44,349 bases of DNA. Source: a bacterium 1XD21-70. Its GTDB lineage: Bacteria; Bacillota; Clostridia; Lachnospirales; Lachnospiraceae. The notes under the pieces were generated by a model, which was given only the letters and a program-made list of their open reading frames with translations, searched no databases and was not told where the DNA came from. The position numbers and the translations under genes were made by a program. The stretch covers positions 1 to 44,349 of the forward strand of contig RAYB01000040.1 in the NCBI GenBank assembly GCA_003669055.1. The letters run 5' to 3'. Of the stretch, positions 8,237-16,219 are shown one piece after another; positions within the stretch are counted from its first letter, which is position 1; every line of letters begins with the position of its first letter.

Positions 8237-8541
8237 ATGCATGTTCCCCCTTTGTTTTTCTAAGCGCTTTAGGCAGCGTTTTACCCTGCCTTAACTACAC
8301 CTTGACTACAGTATAGGGCATTTTCATCATAAATGCAATCAGATGGTGCCCGTACTTCCCTAAAAACCGGCCTGCCAAATCTATGGTTTTCGCCAGTACA
8401 GGCACCGGGTAACGGCAGCGCAAAAAAATAAAAAATAGCAGCAATTTTTAAAACCTCCCATCTTGAAAAACACGACAAACCATGATAAAATTATCCATGC
8501 AATCAAAGAAAAATCTATACTTTATTGCAGGAGGAGCATCT
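8237..8541. other. Intergenic region upstream of chemoreceptor
   Basis: This stretch holds the divergent 5' regions of the cyclase and chemoreceptor genes. A TAAGCGCTTTA element at 8261-8271 lies just upstream of the cyclase ribosome site and resembles the core of a catabolite (cre) operator; this is tentative. No gene was seen. Confidence 0.4.
8463..8491 (+). promoter_or_regulatory. Chemoreceptor promoter
   Basis: TTGAAA and TAAAAT are separated by 17 bases, about 50 bases before the chemoreceptor start codon at 8542. Confidence 0.65.
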
Positions 8542-10566
8542 ATGAAATTTCTGTCCAATCGAAAGCTTGCCACACGCATGAGCATTATCACCACAGTGAT
8601 TACCTTTGCAGGGTTATTTCTGCTCTGGTTCATTGTGTCCAGCCGCATTTCTTCCATGGTTGAAAATAATATCACCAACCAAATGATTGATGCCGTGGAA
8701 TCCCGTGCTTCAATTATCAATGATTATGTAACTTCCGCAGAAGAATATATGGTGGCGTTCGCCCTGAGCAGCGAGGTCCATGACCTCCTTGCCAATCCGC
8801 AGGATCCCGCCCTTCTTCAAAAGAGCCAGAAATATACGGAGGATTTTGCCGCGGTCAAGGGAATCTTTGAAGGCTTATATATTGCCACCCCTGACACCTA
8901 TGTCCTCACCCATACCTCCCAGGGGGCAATCGGCATCACTACCCGGAAAGGCGATTCCCTAAAGGAGTTCCGCAATACGATCTTGGCACAGCCGCAGCTG
9001 ACGAACCTGGGAATCATGAAATCCCCTGGCACAGGAAGCATGATCCTTTCCATGTATTATCCCATTTTTGACGGCGGGGAATGCATTGGCTATGTAGGCG
9101 CCGGGGTCTATGCCAGCCGGTTAATGGATGTGCTCCTGGGATTGGACCTTGAGGGCCTGCCTAACAGTGAATATGTGTTTCTGAATGTGGATTCCGGTAC
9201 CTACCTGTACCATCATGACGAATCCTTGCTGAATACGCAGACTGCCGACCTCGGCTACCAGGAAATCCTGCAGCGCATACAGGCGGACGGCAATACACAG
9301 GCCAGTACATATTCTTACCGGGATGAAAACGGCGTAGACCAGCTTGTAGTCTACAAATATTTAAAAGACCGCAACTGGGTCTTCATGGTCCGGGACAATG
9401 CAGCAGAGGTTTACCGGGAGGTGTGGACCGTACGCATCACGGTAGGTGTTTTATGTGCATTGGTAGCTGTTTTCATCATCCTTTTCACTCTTCTGATCCT
9501 CTACCGGGAGGGCAGGGAACTTATGGTCATGGAAAGCGCGATCCGGCGCCTTGGCAACCTGGAACTTTCTGTAGACCAGGAATTAAAGCCCTTCTTGGGC
9601 AGGACAGATGAAATCGGGATGATTGCGCATACCATCCACCATGTCTGTGACTGCCTGCGGAAGACGATAGACGACATCGGCCGGATCCTGGGCGAGATGG
9701 CTAACGGCAACATTGCCGTGGATGTGTCCAAAAACGAACATTACTATATCGGTGATTTCCGGGTCCTGGCGGAAAGCCTCAAAAGCATCCGCGCCCACCT
9801 TACGGATGTCATGCGCAAGATTACCCAGATTGCAAACCAGGTCGGCAACGGTGCGAACCAGGTTTCCTCGGGCGCCCTGGCGCTGTCCCACGGCACCATG
9901 CAGCAAAAAGATTCCATCAACGGGCTTGTTGCCAATGTCACCGACATTACCGCACAAATCCAAAACAGCACGGTCCGCTGCAGCAATGCCAGTGACCTGG
10001 TCGCCCGGGCAACAGGCTATGCCGCCGAGGCTGACACCAAGATGGAGCAGTTAATTGTCGCCACTAAAAATATTGACCAGTCCTCAACAAAAATCAGCAG
10101 CATCATCAAAACCATTGAGGATATTGCCTTCCAGACAAATATCCTTGCACTGAATGCCGCCGTGGAAGCCGCCCGGGCCGGTGCTGCCGGAAAAGGCTTC
10201 TCGGTTGTCTCCGACGAGGTCAAAAACCTGGCATCCAAGTCTGCGGAAGCAGCCAAAAGCACAAGCGCCCTGATTGGGCGCTCGGTACATGACGTAAAAA
10301 CCGGCACAGAGTCTACAAACCATGCCATCTCTGCGGTGCAGGTAATCAGCGAATGCATCCAATCCATCAAAACGCTGATGGATGAAATTTCCCTTGCCAG
10401 CGTGCAGCAGGCGGAAATGATCACCTTGGTAGAAAACAGGATCAAAGAGGTCTCAAAGGTAATCGAGGCCAATTCCGCCGCCGCCGAGGAGAGTGCAGAT
10501 ATCTCAAACGAATTATCCAATCAGGCGAGAACCCTGAACCAATTAATCAGCCAGTTCCGGATCTGA
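8542..10566 (+). CDS. Methyl-accepting chemotaxis protein with extracellular sensor domain
   Basis: The product is 674 residues. Transmembrane helix 1 is at about 15-35, then comes a Cache-type extracellular sensor of about 260 residues (for example MYYPIFDGGECIGYVGAGV). Transmembrane helix 2 (VLCALVAVFIILFTLLILY), a HAMP linker and a signalling helical hairpin follow. The hairpin tip LALNAAVEAARAGAAGKGF binds CheA and CheW. It senses a small extracellular ligand and drives motility or a related response. The start was moved to MKFLSNRK, which has GGAGGA 6 bases upstream; the longer frame adds 20 residues overlapping the promoter. No che genes lie nearby. Its 3' end overlaps the convergent sirtuin gene by 24 bases. 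Confidence 0.95.
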   Translation: MKFLSNRKLATRMSIITTVITFAGLFLLWFIVSSRISSMVENNITNQMIDAVESRASIINDYVTSAEEYMVAFALSSEVHDLLANPQDPALLQKSQKYTEDFAAVKGIFEGLYIATPDTYVLTHTSQGAIGITTRKGDSLKEFRNTILAQPQLTNLGIMKSPGTGSMILSMYYPIFDGGECIGYVGAGVYASRLMDVLLGLDLEGLPNSEYVFLNVDSGTYLYHHDESLLNTQTADLGYQEILQRIQADGNTQASTYSYRDENGVDQLVVYKYLKDRNWVFMVRDNAAEVYREVWTVRITVGVLCALVAVFIILFTLLILYREGRELMVMESAIRRLGNLELSVDQELKPFLGRTDEIGMIAHTIHHVCDCLRKTIDDIGRILGEMANGNIAVDVSKNEHYYIGDFRVLAESLKSIRAHLTDVMRKITQIANQVGNGANQVSSGALALSHGTMQQKDSINGLVANVTDITAQIQNSTVRCSNASDLVARATGYAAEADTKMEQLIVATKNIDQSSTKISSIIKTIEDIAFQTNILALNAAVEAARAGAAGKGFSVVSDEVKNLASKSAEAAKSTSALIGRSVHDVKTGTESTNHAISAVQVISECIQSIKTLMDEISLASVQQAEMITLVENRIKEVSKVIEANSAAAEESADISNELSNQARTLNQLISQFRI

Positions 10567-11526
10567 CAGGATGGCCTGTCTATCATTCAACCCCATGGCG
10601 CAGGAGGGCTTTTCCTCCTGCGTTTTTTGAAATAAAGCTGCGAGCACTTCCCCAATATCCGCCCGAATGCAGATGGATCTGTCTTTGATTCCCTCCGGTG
10701 CATAAGCCTCTTTGGCATTGATGCAGATATATTCTGCATTTTTCCACTCATTGGCCATCCGCCAAAACGGATATTTGATAATCCCTGGGGTATTATAGCC
10801 TACCCCAAGTTCCACAAACAATATACTCTTCCTTTGATGCCGTGCCAGAAAATCCTGGTAGCGGCCTGCCGCCGTGTGCCAGCCCTCATCTTCCACAAAG
10901 CTGCCATCCGCCCGTAGGTTCACGGCCATTGGTTTGCCGCATACCGGGCAGCATGGGACAAGGCTTGGCAAAACCTCCGTTTTAAGGGCTGTCCCCTCCG
11001 GCAACGCCAACGTGCCGTCAGCGCCTGCCTTAAACCCCTGTGATTGAAGCATTTCCCGAACCACGGATTCATTGTCATAATTTTTCTGGTGGCAAGGCCC
11101 GCTGCACTGGAACAGCCCGTAATCTCCCTGGGTGTAGAACAATCGGTGCTTGCCAAACCCTGCCTTCTGAAAGCAATGGTCTACATTCGTCGTCAGCACA
11201 AAGTAGTCTTTATCCTTAACCAGGCTGTACAGCCTTTGGTAAACCGGCTTTGGCGCATCCATATAGCGGTTGATGTAGATATACCTTGACCAATACGCCC
11301 AATACCTTTCCCTTGTCTCAAAAGGGTAAAATCCCCCAAAATACATATCTCCAAAACCGTATTGGTCAATGAAGTCCTGGAAATACCGGCGGAAACGTTC
11401 CCCGGCATAGGTAAAGCCGGCTGCCGCAGAAAGCCCTGCCCCAGCACCAACCACAACCGCCTCAGCCGCCTCCCACGCCCTTTTCAGCCTTTCCGTCTCC
11501 GCTAAGCACCCGTCCATAGATCTCAT
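10543..11526 (-). CDS. SIR2-family protein, class-M (SirTM-like) ADP-ribosyltransferase candidate
   Basis: The product is about 327 residues with the sirtuin NAD fold: GAGAGLSAAAGF near residue 25, TTNVDHCF in the active site, and a zinc ribbon of CSGPCH and CCPVCG. The usual catalytic His is replaced: the position reads TQGDYGLF instead of HG. That is the pattern reported for class M sirtuins (SirTM), which ADP-ribosylate proteins rather than deacylate them. The start at 11526 has AAGGAGGAGG upstream; the reading back to 11670 lies within the macrodomain gene. The overlap with that gene is 65 bases. At its 3' end it overlaps the chemoreceptor stop and contains that gene's terminator, so the last ~20 residues may be a recent extension. 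Confidence 0.88.
   Translation of the reverse strand: MRSMDGCLAETERLKRAWEAAEAVVVGAGAGLSAAAGFTYAGERFRRYFQDFIDQYGFGDMYFGGFYPFETRERYWAYWSRYIYINRYMDAPKPVYQRLYSLVKDKDYFVLTTNVDHCFQKAGFGKHRLFYTQGDYGLFQCSGPCHQKNYDNESVVREMLQSQGFKAGADGTLALPEGTALKTEVLPSLVPCCPVCGKPMAVNLRADGSFVEDEGWHTAAGRYQDFLARHQRKSILFVELGVGYNTPGIIKYPFWRMANEWKNAEYICINAKEAYAPEGIKDRSICIRADIGEVLAALFQKTQEEKPSCAMGLNDRQAILSDPELAD
10599..10628 (+). terminator. Chemoreceptor terminator embedded in the sirtuin gene
   Basis: CGCAGGAGG-GCTTTT-CCTCCTGCG followed by TTTTTT is a strong plus-strand terminator 33 bases after the chemoreceptor stop. It lies wholly inside the 3' end of the convergent sirtuin coding region. Confidence 0.9.
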
Positions 11527-12271
11527 AGTCCTCCTCCTTAAACACATTAAATACCACCTCCATCCTGCTCCCTGACTGCCGTTTATAATCCTGCACGGCC
11601 TCCACTGCAATCCTGGCTGCCCTCTCATTCGGGAAATGGAATTCACCTGTGGAAATGCAGCAAAAGGCAATGCTTCTTACCCCGTTCTCCTCTGCCAGTT
11701 CCAGGCAGGAGCGGTAGCAGGATGCCAATAACCCTTCATCCTTTTTGGTAAGCGCCCCCCGGATTACGGGGCCGACCGTATGGAGGATATATCGGCAGGG
11801 AAGGTTATATGCCGGTGTGATCTTTGCCCTGCCAGCCTCTTCCTCTGCCCCCTGCCTCTCCATAATCCCTGCACAGGCCGCCCTCAGCTGGATGCCGCTG
11901 AAAGTGTGGATGGCATTGTCAATACATCCGTGGCAAGGGCAAAAACATCCCAAAAGCCGGGAATTTGCCGCATTGACAATGGCATCGCACCTTAGCGTGG
12001 TAACATCCCCCTTCCATAGATAAATTCCGTCCTGCACAGGCCTTAAGCCTGTTAACTCCGTAATGCCTTTTTGCCTGGCCTCCTCCTGCAGGTACGCATC
12101 CTGGATTTCTAAAAACTTCTTGCCTGCTGGCTGTGGCAGCCGGATATTGAAAAGGGATCGGAGCAGGCGTTTCTGCCCCTGCCCGTCTTCCGGAATCGGT
12201 ATCTTCCCATAACGCGGCTGCTCCTTTAGCAGTTCCCGGATCAAATAGTTTCTCCTCTCTTCTTGGGTCAT
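11462..12271 (-). CDS. Protein-ADP-ribose hydrolase, zinc-type macrodomain
   Basis: The product is about 269 residues. A helical N-terminal segment (RNYLIRELLKEQPRYGKIPIP) precedes a macrodomain with GDVTTLRCDAIVNAANSRLLGC. The insert CFCPCHGCIDNAIHTFSG has the Cys/His cluster of the zinc-containing macrodomain group. The loop ISTGEFHFPNERAARIA contacts the ADP-ribose. Family members remove ADP-ribose from proteins and are encoded beside SirTM sirtuins in Firmicutes, forming a reversible modification pair. The start at 12271 is preceded by GGGAGGGATGGGGAC; the frame reaching 12343 has no site. It is the first gene of the pair. No lipoylation genes (gcvH-like, lplA), present in the described staphylococcal and streptococcal operons, are adjacent. 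Confidence 0.92.
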   Translation of the reverse strand: MTQEERRNYLIRELLKEQPRYGKIPIPEDGQGQKRLLRSLFNIRLPQPAGKKFLEIQDAYLQEEARQKGITELTGLRPVQDGIYLWKGDVTTLRCDAIVNAANSRLLGCFCPCHGCIDNAIHTFSGIQLRAACAGIMERQGAEEEAGRAKITPAYNLPCRYILHTVGPVIRGALTKKDEGLLASCYRSCLELAEENGVRSIAFCCISTGEFHFPNERAARIAVEAVQDYKRQSGSRMEVVFNVFKEEDYEIYGRVLSGDGKAEKGVGGG

Positions 12272-12306
12272 GTCCCCATCCCTCCCACTCACCGAAACAT
12301 TTTTTA

Positions 12307-12335
12307 AGTATACTTCGCTTTTTGCCAGCCGTAAA
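12307..12335 (-). promoter_or_regulatory. Promoter of the macrodomain-sirtuin operon
   Basis: On the minus strand TTTACG and TATACT are separated by 17 bases, about 35 bases before the macrodomain start codon. Confidence 0.5.
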
Positions 12336-12353
12336 GTAAGCACAATCCTGTGC

Positions 12354-12419
12354 CCTGGTTACCAGATGGAAACCTTCCGTTTTCTGCCGCTTGACAGGAA
12401 ATCCCCCTGATGGTACCAT
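12354..12419 (+). promoter_or_regulatory. hxlR-type gene promoter with two TGGT/ACCA palindromes
   Basis: TTGACA (12391-12396) and TACCAT (12414-12419) are 17 bases apart, upstream of the HxlR regulator. A perfect palindrome ATGGTACCAT (12410-12419) covers the -10 box, and CTGGTTACCAG (12354-12364) lies between the divergent promoters. Both share TGGT-ACCA and are plausible binding sites of the adjacent regulator. Confidence 0.5.
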
Positions 12420-12457
12420 ATCCCCATAATAAGGGTTTTGCCCCGGAGGTAAATCAT

Positions 12458-12805
12458 ATGACAGAACAGACACCAAAAAAAGAACTGCCAGCCTGCCCGG
12501 TTGAGGCCACGCTGTCCTTAATCGGCGATAAGTGGAAGGTTCTCATTCTCCGTGACTTGATGCCGGGAACCAAACGCTTCAGCGAACTCAAAAAATCCGT
12601 CGGGAACGTATCCCAAAAGGTACTGACCGCACAGCTAAGGTCTATGGAAAGCAGCGGGCTCCTAAACCGCACGGTCTATCCGGAGGTTCCCCCGCGGGTA
12701 GAATATTCCCTCACGGAATTGGGCAAAAGCCTAAAGCCCGTTCTTGATGCCATGCGGGACTGGGGGGAAGGATATAAGGCCTCTGCCCGGCAGGCAGATA
12801 GATGA
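12458..12805 (+). CDS. HxlR-family winged-helix transcriptional regulator
   Basis: The product is 115 residues with the HxlR/DUF24 signature: [22 protein letters not shown] near the start, then [26 protein letters not shown] as the recognition helices. The wing is at [16 protein letters not shown]. The N-terminal Cys is the conserved redox- or electrophile-sensing Cys of many members. The start is set at MTEQTPKK, with CCGGAGG 8 bases upstream. It is transcribed divergently from the macrodomain-sirtuin operon and probably regulates it and itself; this is an inference from position. Confidence 0.92.
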   Translation: MTEQTPKKELPACPVEATLSLIGDKWKVLILRDLMPGTKRFSELKKSVGNVSQKVLTAQLRSMESSGLLNRTVYPEVPPRVEYSLTELGKSLKPVLDAMRDWGEGYKASARQADR

Positions 12806-12840
12806 AAGCAGGTTCCCCTGCTTCCGGTTTTGCCTTTTTT
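12806..12840 (+). terminator. Weak terminator after the HxlR gene
   Basis: The hairpin AAGCAGG-TTCC-CCTGCTT is followed by CCGGTTTTGCCTTTTTT, directly after the stop codon. Confidence 0.5.
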
Positions 12841-12926
12841 CCTCCCCTTCTTGCCGGCCGCAGGCTTTTTATCCTGCTGCATAACTTAAAGCCATAATAC
12901 AAATCCTTGCCATAACTTATAGGTAT

Positions 12927-12955
12927 TTTACAAAATCGAACAAATGTTCTATTCT
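12927..12955 (+). promoter_or_regulatory. SOS promoter with LexA (DinR) box
   Basis: TTTACA and TATTCT are separated by 17 bases. The spacer contains CGAACAAATGTTCT (12937-12950), a perfect match to the Firmicute LexA core GAAC-N4-GTTC. LexA bound between the two boxes would block the promoter, so the polymerase operon should be induced by DNA damage. Confidence 0.88.
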
Positions 12956-13004
12956 TATTTCAGACACACTTCCTAAAGCAAACCACAAGACCGGAGCCTA
13001 TACC

Positions 13005-14534
13005 ATGCCGCCAAAAGACCATATCTATGCTGCCATTGACCTAAAGTCTTTCTACGCCTCCGCAGAATGTATCGAGCGTGGGCTTGACCCTCTCACCACC
13101 AACCTGGTAGTAGCCGATAAGAGCCGCACAAAAAAGACCATCTGCCTTGCCGTCTCCCCTTCATTAAAGGCTTACGGCATCCCCGGGCGCCCCCGGCTGT
13201 TTGAGGTGGTCCAGGCGGTTGATAAGATCAATTCCCGGCGAATCCTCCGTGCCCCAGGCCAGGCCTTTTCCGGTTCCTCCTATCACGACCCTGAACTCAA
13301 AACCCATCCAGAGTTAGCCCTAGGCTACATTACCGCCACGCCCCGGATGTCCCTCTATATGGAATACAGCACCAGGATCTATGGCATTTATTTAAAATAT
13401 ATCGCTCCGGAGGATATCCATGTCTATTCCATTGATGAGGTAATGATTGACCTCACCGGCTATCTCTCCCCCCGCTGCCCGTCTGCCCGGGATCTGGTGG
13501 GAAAGATGATCCGGGATGTGCAAAAAAGCACCGGCATTACCGCCGCTGCCGGTATCGGGACGAACCTTTATCTGGCCAAGGTTGCCATGGACATCGTGGC
13601 AAAGCATGTGCCTGCGGACGGGCATAACGTCCGCATCGCTGAACTCGACGAGATGTCCTACCGCCGCCTTTTGTGGACCCACCGCCCCCTGACCGATTTC
13701 TGGCGCATCGGGCACGGCTATGCAGCAAAGCTGGAAGAACACGGGCTTTCCACTATGGGAGATATCGCCCGCTGCTCCCTGGGGAAGCCCGGCGACTTTC
13801 ACAATGAAGAACTGCTGTACCGCCTCTTTGGCATCAATGCAGAACTGCTCATCGACCACGCCTGGGGCTTAGAGCCCTGCACCATGGCAGATATCAAGGC
13901 CTACCGGCCGGAAAGCAGCAGCATCGGGGGCGGCCAGATCCTCCCCACCCCTTACCCCTTTGACAAAGCCCGCCTGGTGGTCAAGGAGATGGCTGACCAG
14001 CTGGCCCTGGACTTGGTTGGCAAAGGCCTGGTGGCCGGCCAGCTGATCCTGACTGCCGGCTATGACATGGCCTGCCTCACAGACCCCCAGATACGCCAAA
14101 AGTACAAGGGCGCCGTCACCACGGACCGCTATGGGCGGAAGGTTCCCAAGCATGCCCACGGCACCACCAACCTGCCCCGCCAGACCTCCTCTGCCCGTCT
14201 GATCATCCGTTCCGCCTTAGAACTGTTTGACCAGATTGCAGACAGGAACCTGCTGGTTAAGCGAATCTACATCACCGCCGCCCAGTTAACGCCGGAAGCC
14301 TCTGCCAAAAATCCCGCTGCCTTTGAACAGCTGGATCTCTTCACAGACTATGGGCTGCTGGAAAGGCAGCGCCGGCAGGAAGAATCCCTCCTGCAAAAAG
14401 AAAAACGGCTTCAGCAGGCCATGCTCTCTGTCAAAAAGAAATTTGGCAAAAACGCCATATTAAAAGGCATGAGCCTGGAAGAAGGCGCCACTGCCAGAGA
14501 ACGGAACCAACAGATTGGCGGCCATAAGGCATAA
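13005..14534 (+). CDS. Y-family (DinB/UvrX-like) translesion DNA polymerase
   Basis: The product is 509 residues. The palm motif IYAAIDLKSFYASAECI carries Asp12, and SIDEVMIDLTGY carries Asp144 and Glu145; together these bind the catalytic metals. A thumb with a helix-hairpin-helix region and a little finger domain follow. The subgroup is the UvrX-like branch of Firmicutes, often carried on plasmids and phages and usually followed by a YolD-like gene, as here. The ATG at 13005 starts the expected N-terminus, with CGGAGCC upstream. LexA control is shown by the box at 12937. It copies past damaged bases at the cost of accuracy. Confidence 0.95.
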   Translation: MPPKDHIYAAIDLKSFYASAECIERGLDPLTTNLVVADKSRTKKTICLAVSPSLKAYGIPGRPRLFEVVQAVDKINSRRILRAPGQAFSGSSYHDPELKTHPELALGYITATPRMSLYMEYSTRIYGIYLKYIAPEDIHVYSIDEVMIDLTGYLSPRCPSARDLVGKMIRDVQKSTGITAAAGIGTNLYLAKVAMDIVAKHVPADGHNVRIAELDEMSYRRLLWTHRPLTDFWRIGHGYAAKLEEHGLSTMGDIARCSLGKPGDFHNEELLYRLFGINAELLIDHAWGLEPCTMADIKAYRPESSSIGGGQILPTPYPFDKARLVVKEMADQLALDLVGKGLVAGQLILTAGYDMACLTDPQIRQKYKGAVTTDRYGRKVPKHAHGTTNLPRQTSSARLIIRSALELFDQIADRNLLVKRIYITAAQLTPEASAKNPAAFEQLDLFTDYGLLERQRRQEESLLQKEKRLQQAMLSVKKKFGKNAILKGMSLEEGATARERNQQIGGHKA

Positions 14535-14555
14535 TTCTCTTGCCTTATGGCCGCC
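14517..14555 (+). other. Perfect intercistronic hairpin spanning the polymerase stop codon
   Basis: GGCGGCCATAAGGCA and its exact complement TGCCTTATGGCCGCC flank a 9-base loop that begins with the TAA stop of the polymerase. No T-run follows; instead GGAAAGGAATCCC leads into the YolD-like start codon. It is therefore more likely an mRNA-stability or translation-tuning element than a terminator. Confidence 0.8.
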
Positions 14556-14568
14556 GGAAAGGAATCCC

Positions 14569-15000
14569 ATGAACCGCTCCCAGCCGAAACCATTCCCTTA
14601 TGAGGATATTGCCTCCCTCTCCCGCCCAGCCTCCCGCAGCCATCCTCCCATGCCCAGGCCGGACCGGGCGGCACAGTTTGCCCCTTTTGCTGCCTTAACC
14701 GGCTATCATGATGCGATCCGGGAGGCTTCCCGCTTTACCGATGAAAAGATTGAACTGGACGAGAATGCAAGAGACCTATTAGACGAGAAATTCCGCATAC
14801 TGCAGCAAAATACCCGTCTCCGCCCCCAAATCACCGTCCTGTATTTTCTCCCGGACAAGGAAAAAGCCGGCGGCACTTATGTCTCTGCCACCGGCTTTCT
14901 GAAAGATACGGACTTGTATCATCGCATGCTTATTTTGCAGGACGGGACTTCCATCCCCATTGACCATGTTTTAGATCTTTCCGGTGCAATATTTACGTAG
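14569..15000 (+). CDS. YolD-like protein, partner of Y-family polymerase
   Basis: The product is 143 residues with the YolD-like motif RPDRAAQFAPFAALTGYHDAI followed by a charged helix and a small beta domain ending YHRMLILQDGTSIPIDHVLDL. YolD-like proteins are small SOS-operon companions of UvrX/ImuB-type polymerases and are proposed to act like UmuD. The start is MNRSQPKPF, with GGAAAGGAA just upstream. The frame reaching back to 14515 lies in the hairpin. It is co-transcribed with the polymerase under LexA control. Confidence 0.85.
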   Translation: MNRSQPKPFPYEDIASLSRPASRSHPPMPRPDRAAQFAPFAALTGYHDAIREASRFTDEKIELDENARDLLDEKFRILQQNTRLRPQITVLYFLPDKEKAGGTYVSATGFLKDTDLYHRMLILQDGTSIPIDHVLDLSGAIFT

Positions 15001-15016
15001 CTACCGTTTCCGCCGT

Positions 15017-16219
15017 TCACCCAAATGCAGTGAGCACCTGGTAATACACCGTCATCAGCACACAAAACAGCAGCGTCACCGGCAAGGTCTTCTTCACCAA
15101 ATCCCCCAAGGCCACATGGAAATAATCCGAGGCCACCGCCAGGCAAACATGGGTGGGTGACACCTGGCTTGCCCCGTGGACAATGCACATCAGATAGACC
15201 ATAAGCGGTACCCCGCCCGGAATCGCCGCAAATGCCAGAGGAGTTCCCATGGCAATGGCTCCGGTAGACCCGCTGACCATGGTTGCCACAAAAAACAGCA
15301 GCGCAAACACCAGATAAGCCGGCAGCGGCAAGGCTCCCATGGCTCCCGGAAGCAATTCCAGCACCCCGGTATAAGCGATAAACTCTTTAAGCACCAGTAC
15401 CAAAAACGTATTGCCCAGCATCTTTTTCTCAAAAGCCGAGAAAAACATGGCCTTAAGTTCCTTTATCCCCACCCGGTACACCAGAACCGACAGGACGATG
15501 GAAGCCAGCACTGAGGTCACCACCTGGCAGCCAAACACCAGGATCAGCACCAGGATTAGCAGAAGTGACCACAGATGGCCCAGCAGGGAAACCATATCCT
15601 GAAGCCGGGACCGGCTCTTTGGCGTCCCCGGGTCAGAAGGGATTTTCCTTAAGCAGGCCGCATACCCTAAGATGGCCAAGGCAAGTACCGGCACCACCAT
15701 TCCTGCTAAAAACCGGGAGATCTCCACCCCTGCTAAGTTCAGCATCAAAAGCACGGAAGTGTAGGTCGGCAGGGAACTCTCCGGAATGTGGCGGAACCAG
15801 GAAGCCACAAAGGCCTGTTCCTGGGGCTTTAAATACCCTTCTGTGGAATCCTTAACAATCTCGCTGCACAGGATCATGGACGCCGCAGAAGGCAGAAGGC
15901 CGATAAAAAGGCAGGCTCCCACCAGATTGACCCTGCGGTTGTGAAAAATCCCATTCAGATCCTTCTGCGCCAGCTTCACCTGGCTGCGGGATTCCAGAAT
16001 CTTTTGCAGAAAGGTTATCATATAAAGTGACAATAACACGGACAAAGACGGCCACCCGGCAATGACCATGGATATCCTCCTTGCAATCTCCGCCGGCGGA
16101 ATCTTAAAAAGGAAAACCGTTGCCGCCAGCCCTCCCAGGATTGCCTGGTATAAAGGGCGCCCCAATGATAAGACCCCAATGATAATGAGAAACACCATTC
16201 CCAAATATGCAATCTGCAT
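15017..16219 (-). CDS. DUF401-family integral membrane protein (putative carboxylate transporter)
   Basis: The product is 400 residues with about ten hydrophobic segments and typical transporter loops (GLLPSAASMILCSEIV, SGSTGAIAMGTPLAFAAIPGG). It belongs to the DUF401 group, which resembles ion-transporter superfamily permeases for organic acids. The substrate is unknown. The start at MQIAYLG has GGGAGGGGAG upstream; 24 residues of longer frame are dropped. It is convergent with the YolD-like gene (16-base gap) and divergent from citXG. The neighbour genes suggest a citrate-related acid, but that is inference only. Confidence 0.8.
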   Translation of the reverse strand: MQIAYLGMVFLIIIGVLSLGRPLYQAILGGLAATVFLFKIPPAEIARRISMVIAGWPSLSVLLSLYMITFLQKILESRSQVKLAQKDLNGIFHNRRVNLVGACLFIGLLPSAASMILCSEIVKDSTEGYLKPQEQAFVASWFRHIPESSLPTYTSVLLMLNLAGVEISRFLAGMVVPVLALAILGYAACLRKIPSDPGTPKSRSRLQDMVSLLGHLWSLLLILVLILVFGCQVVTSVLASIVLSVLVYRVGIKELKAMFFSAFEKKMLGNTFLVLVLKEFIAYTGVLELLPGAMGALPLPAYLVFALLFFVATMVSGSTGAIAMGTPLAFAAIPGGVPLMVYLMCIVHGASQVSPTHVCLAVASDYFHVALGDLVKKTLPVTLLFCVLMTVYYQVLTAFG

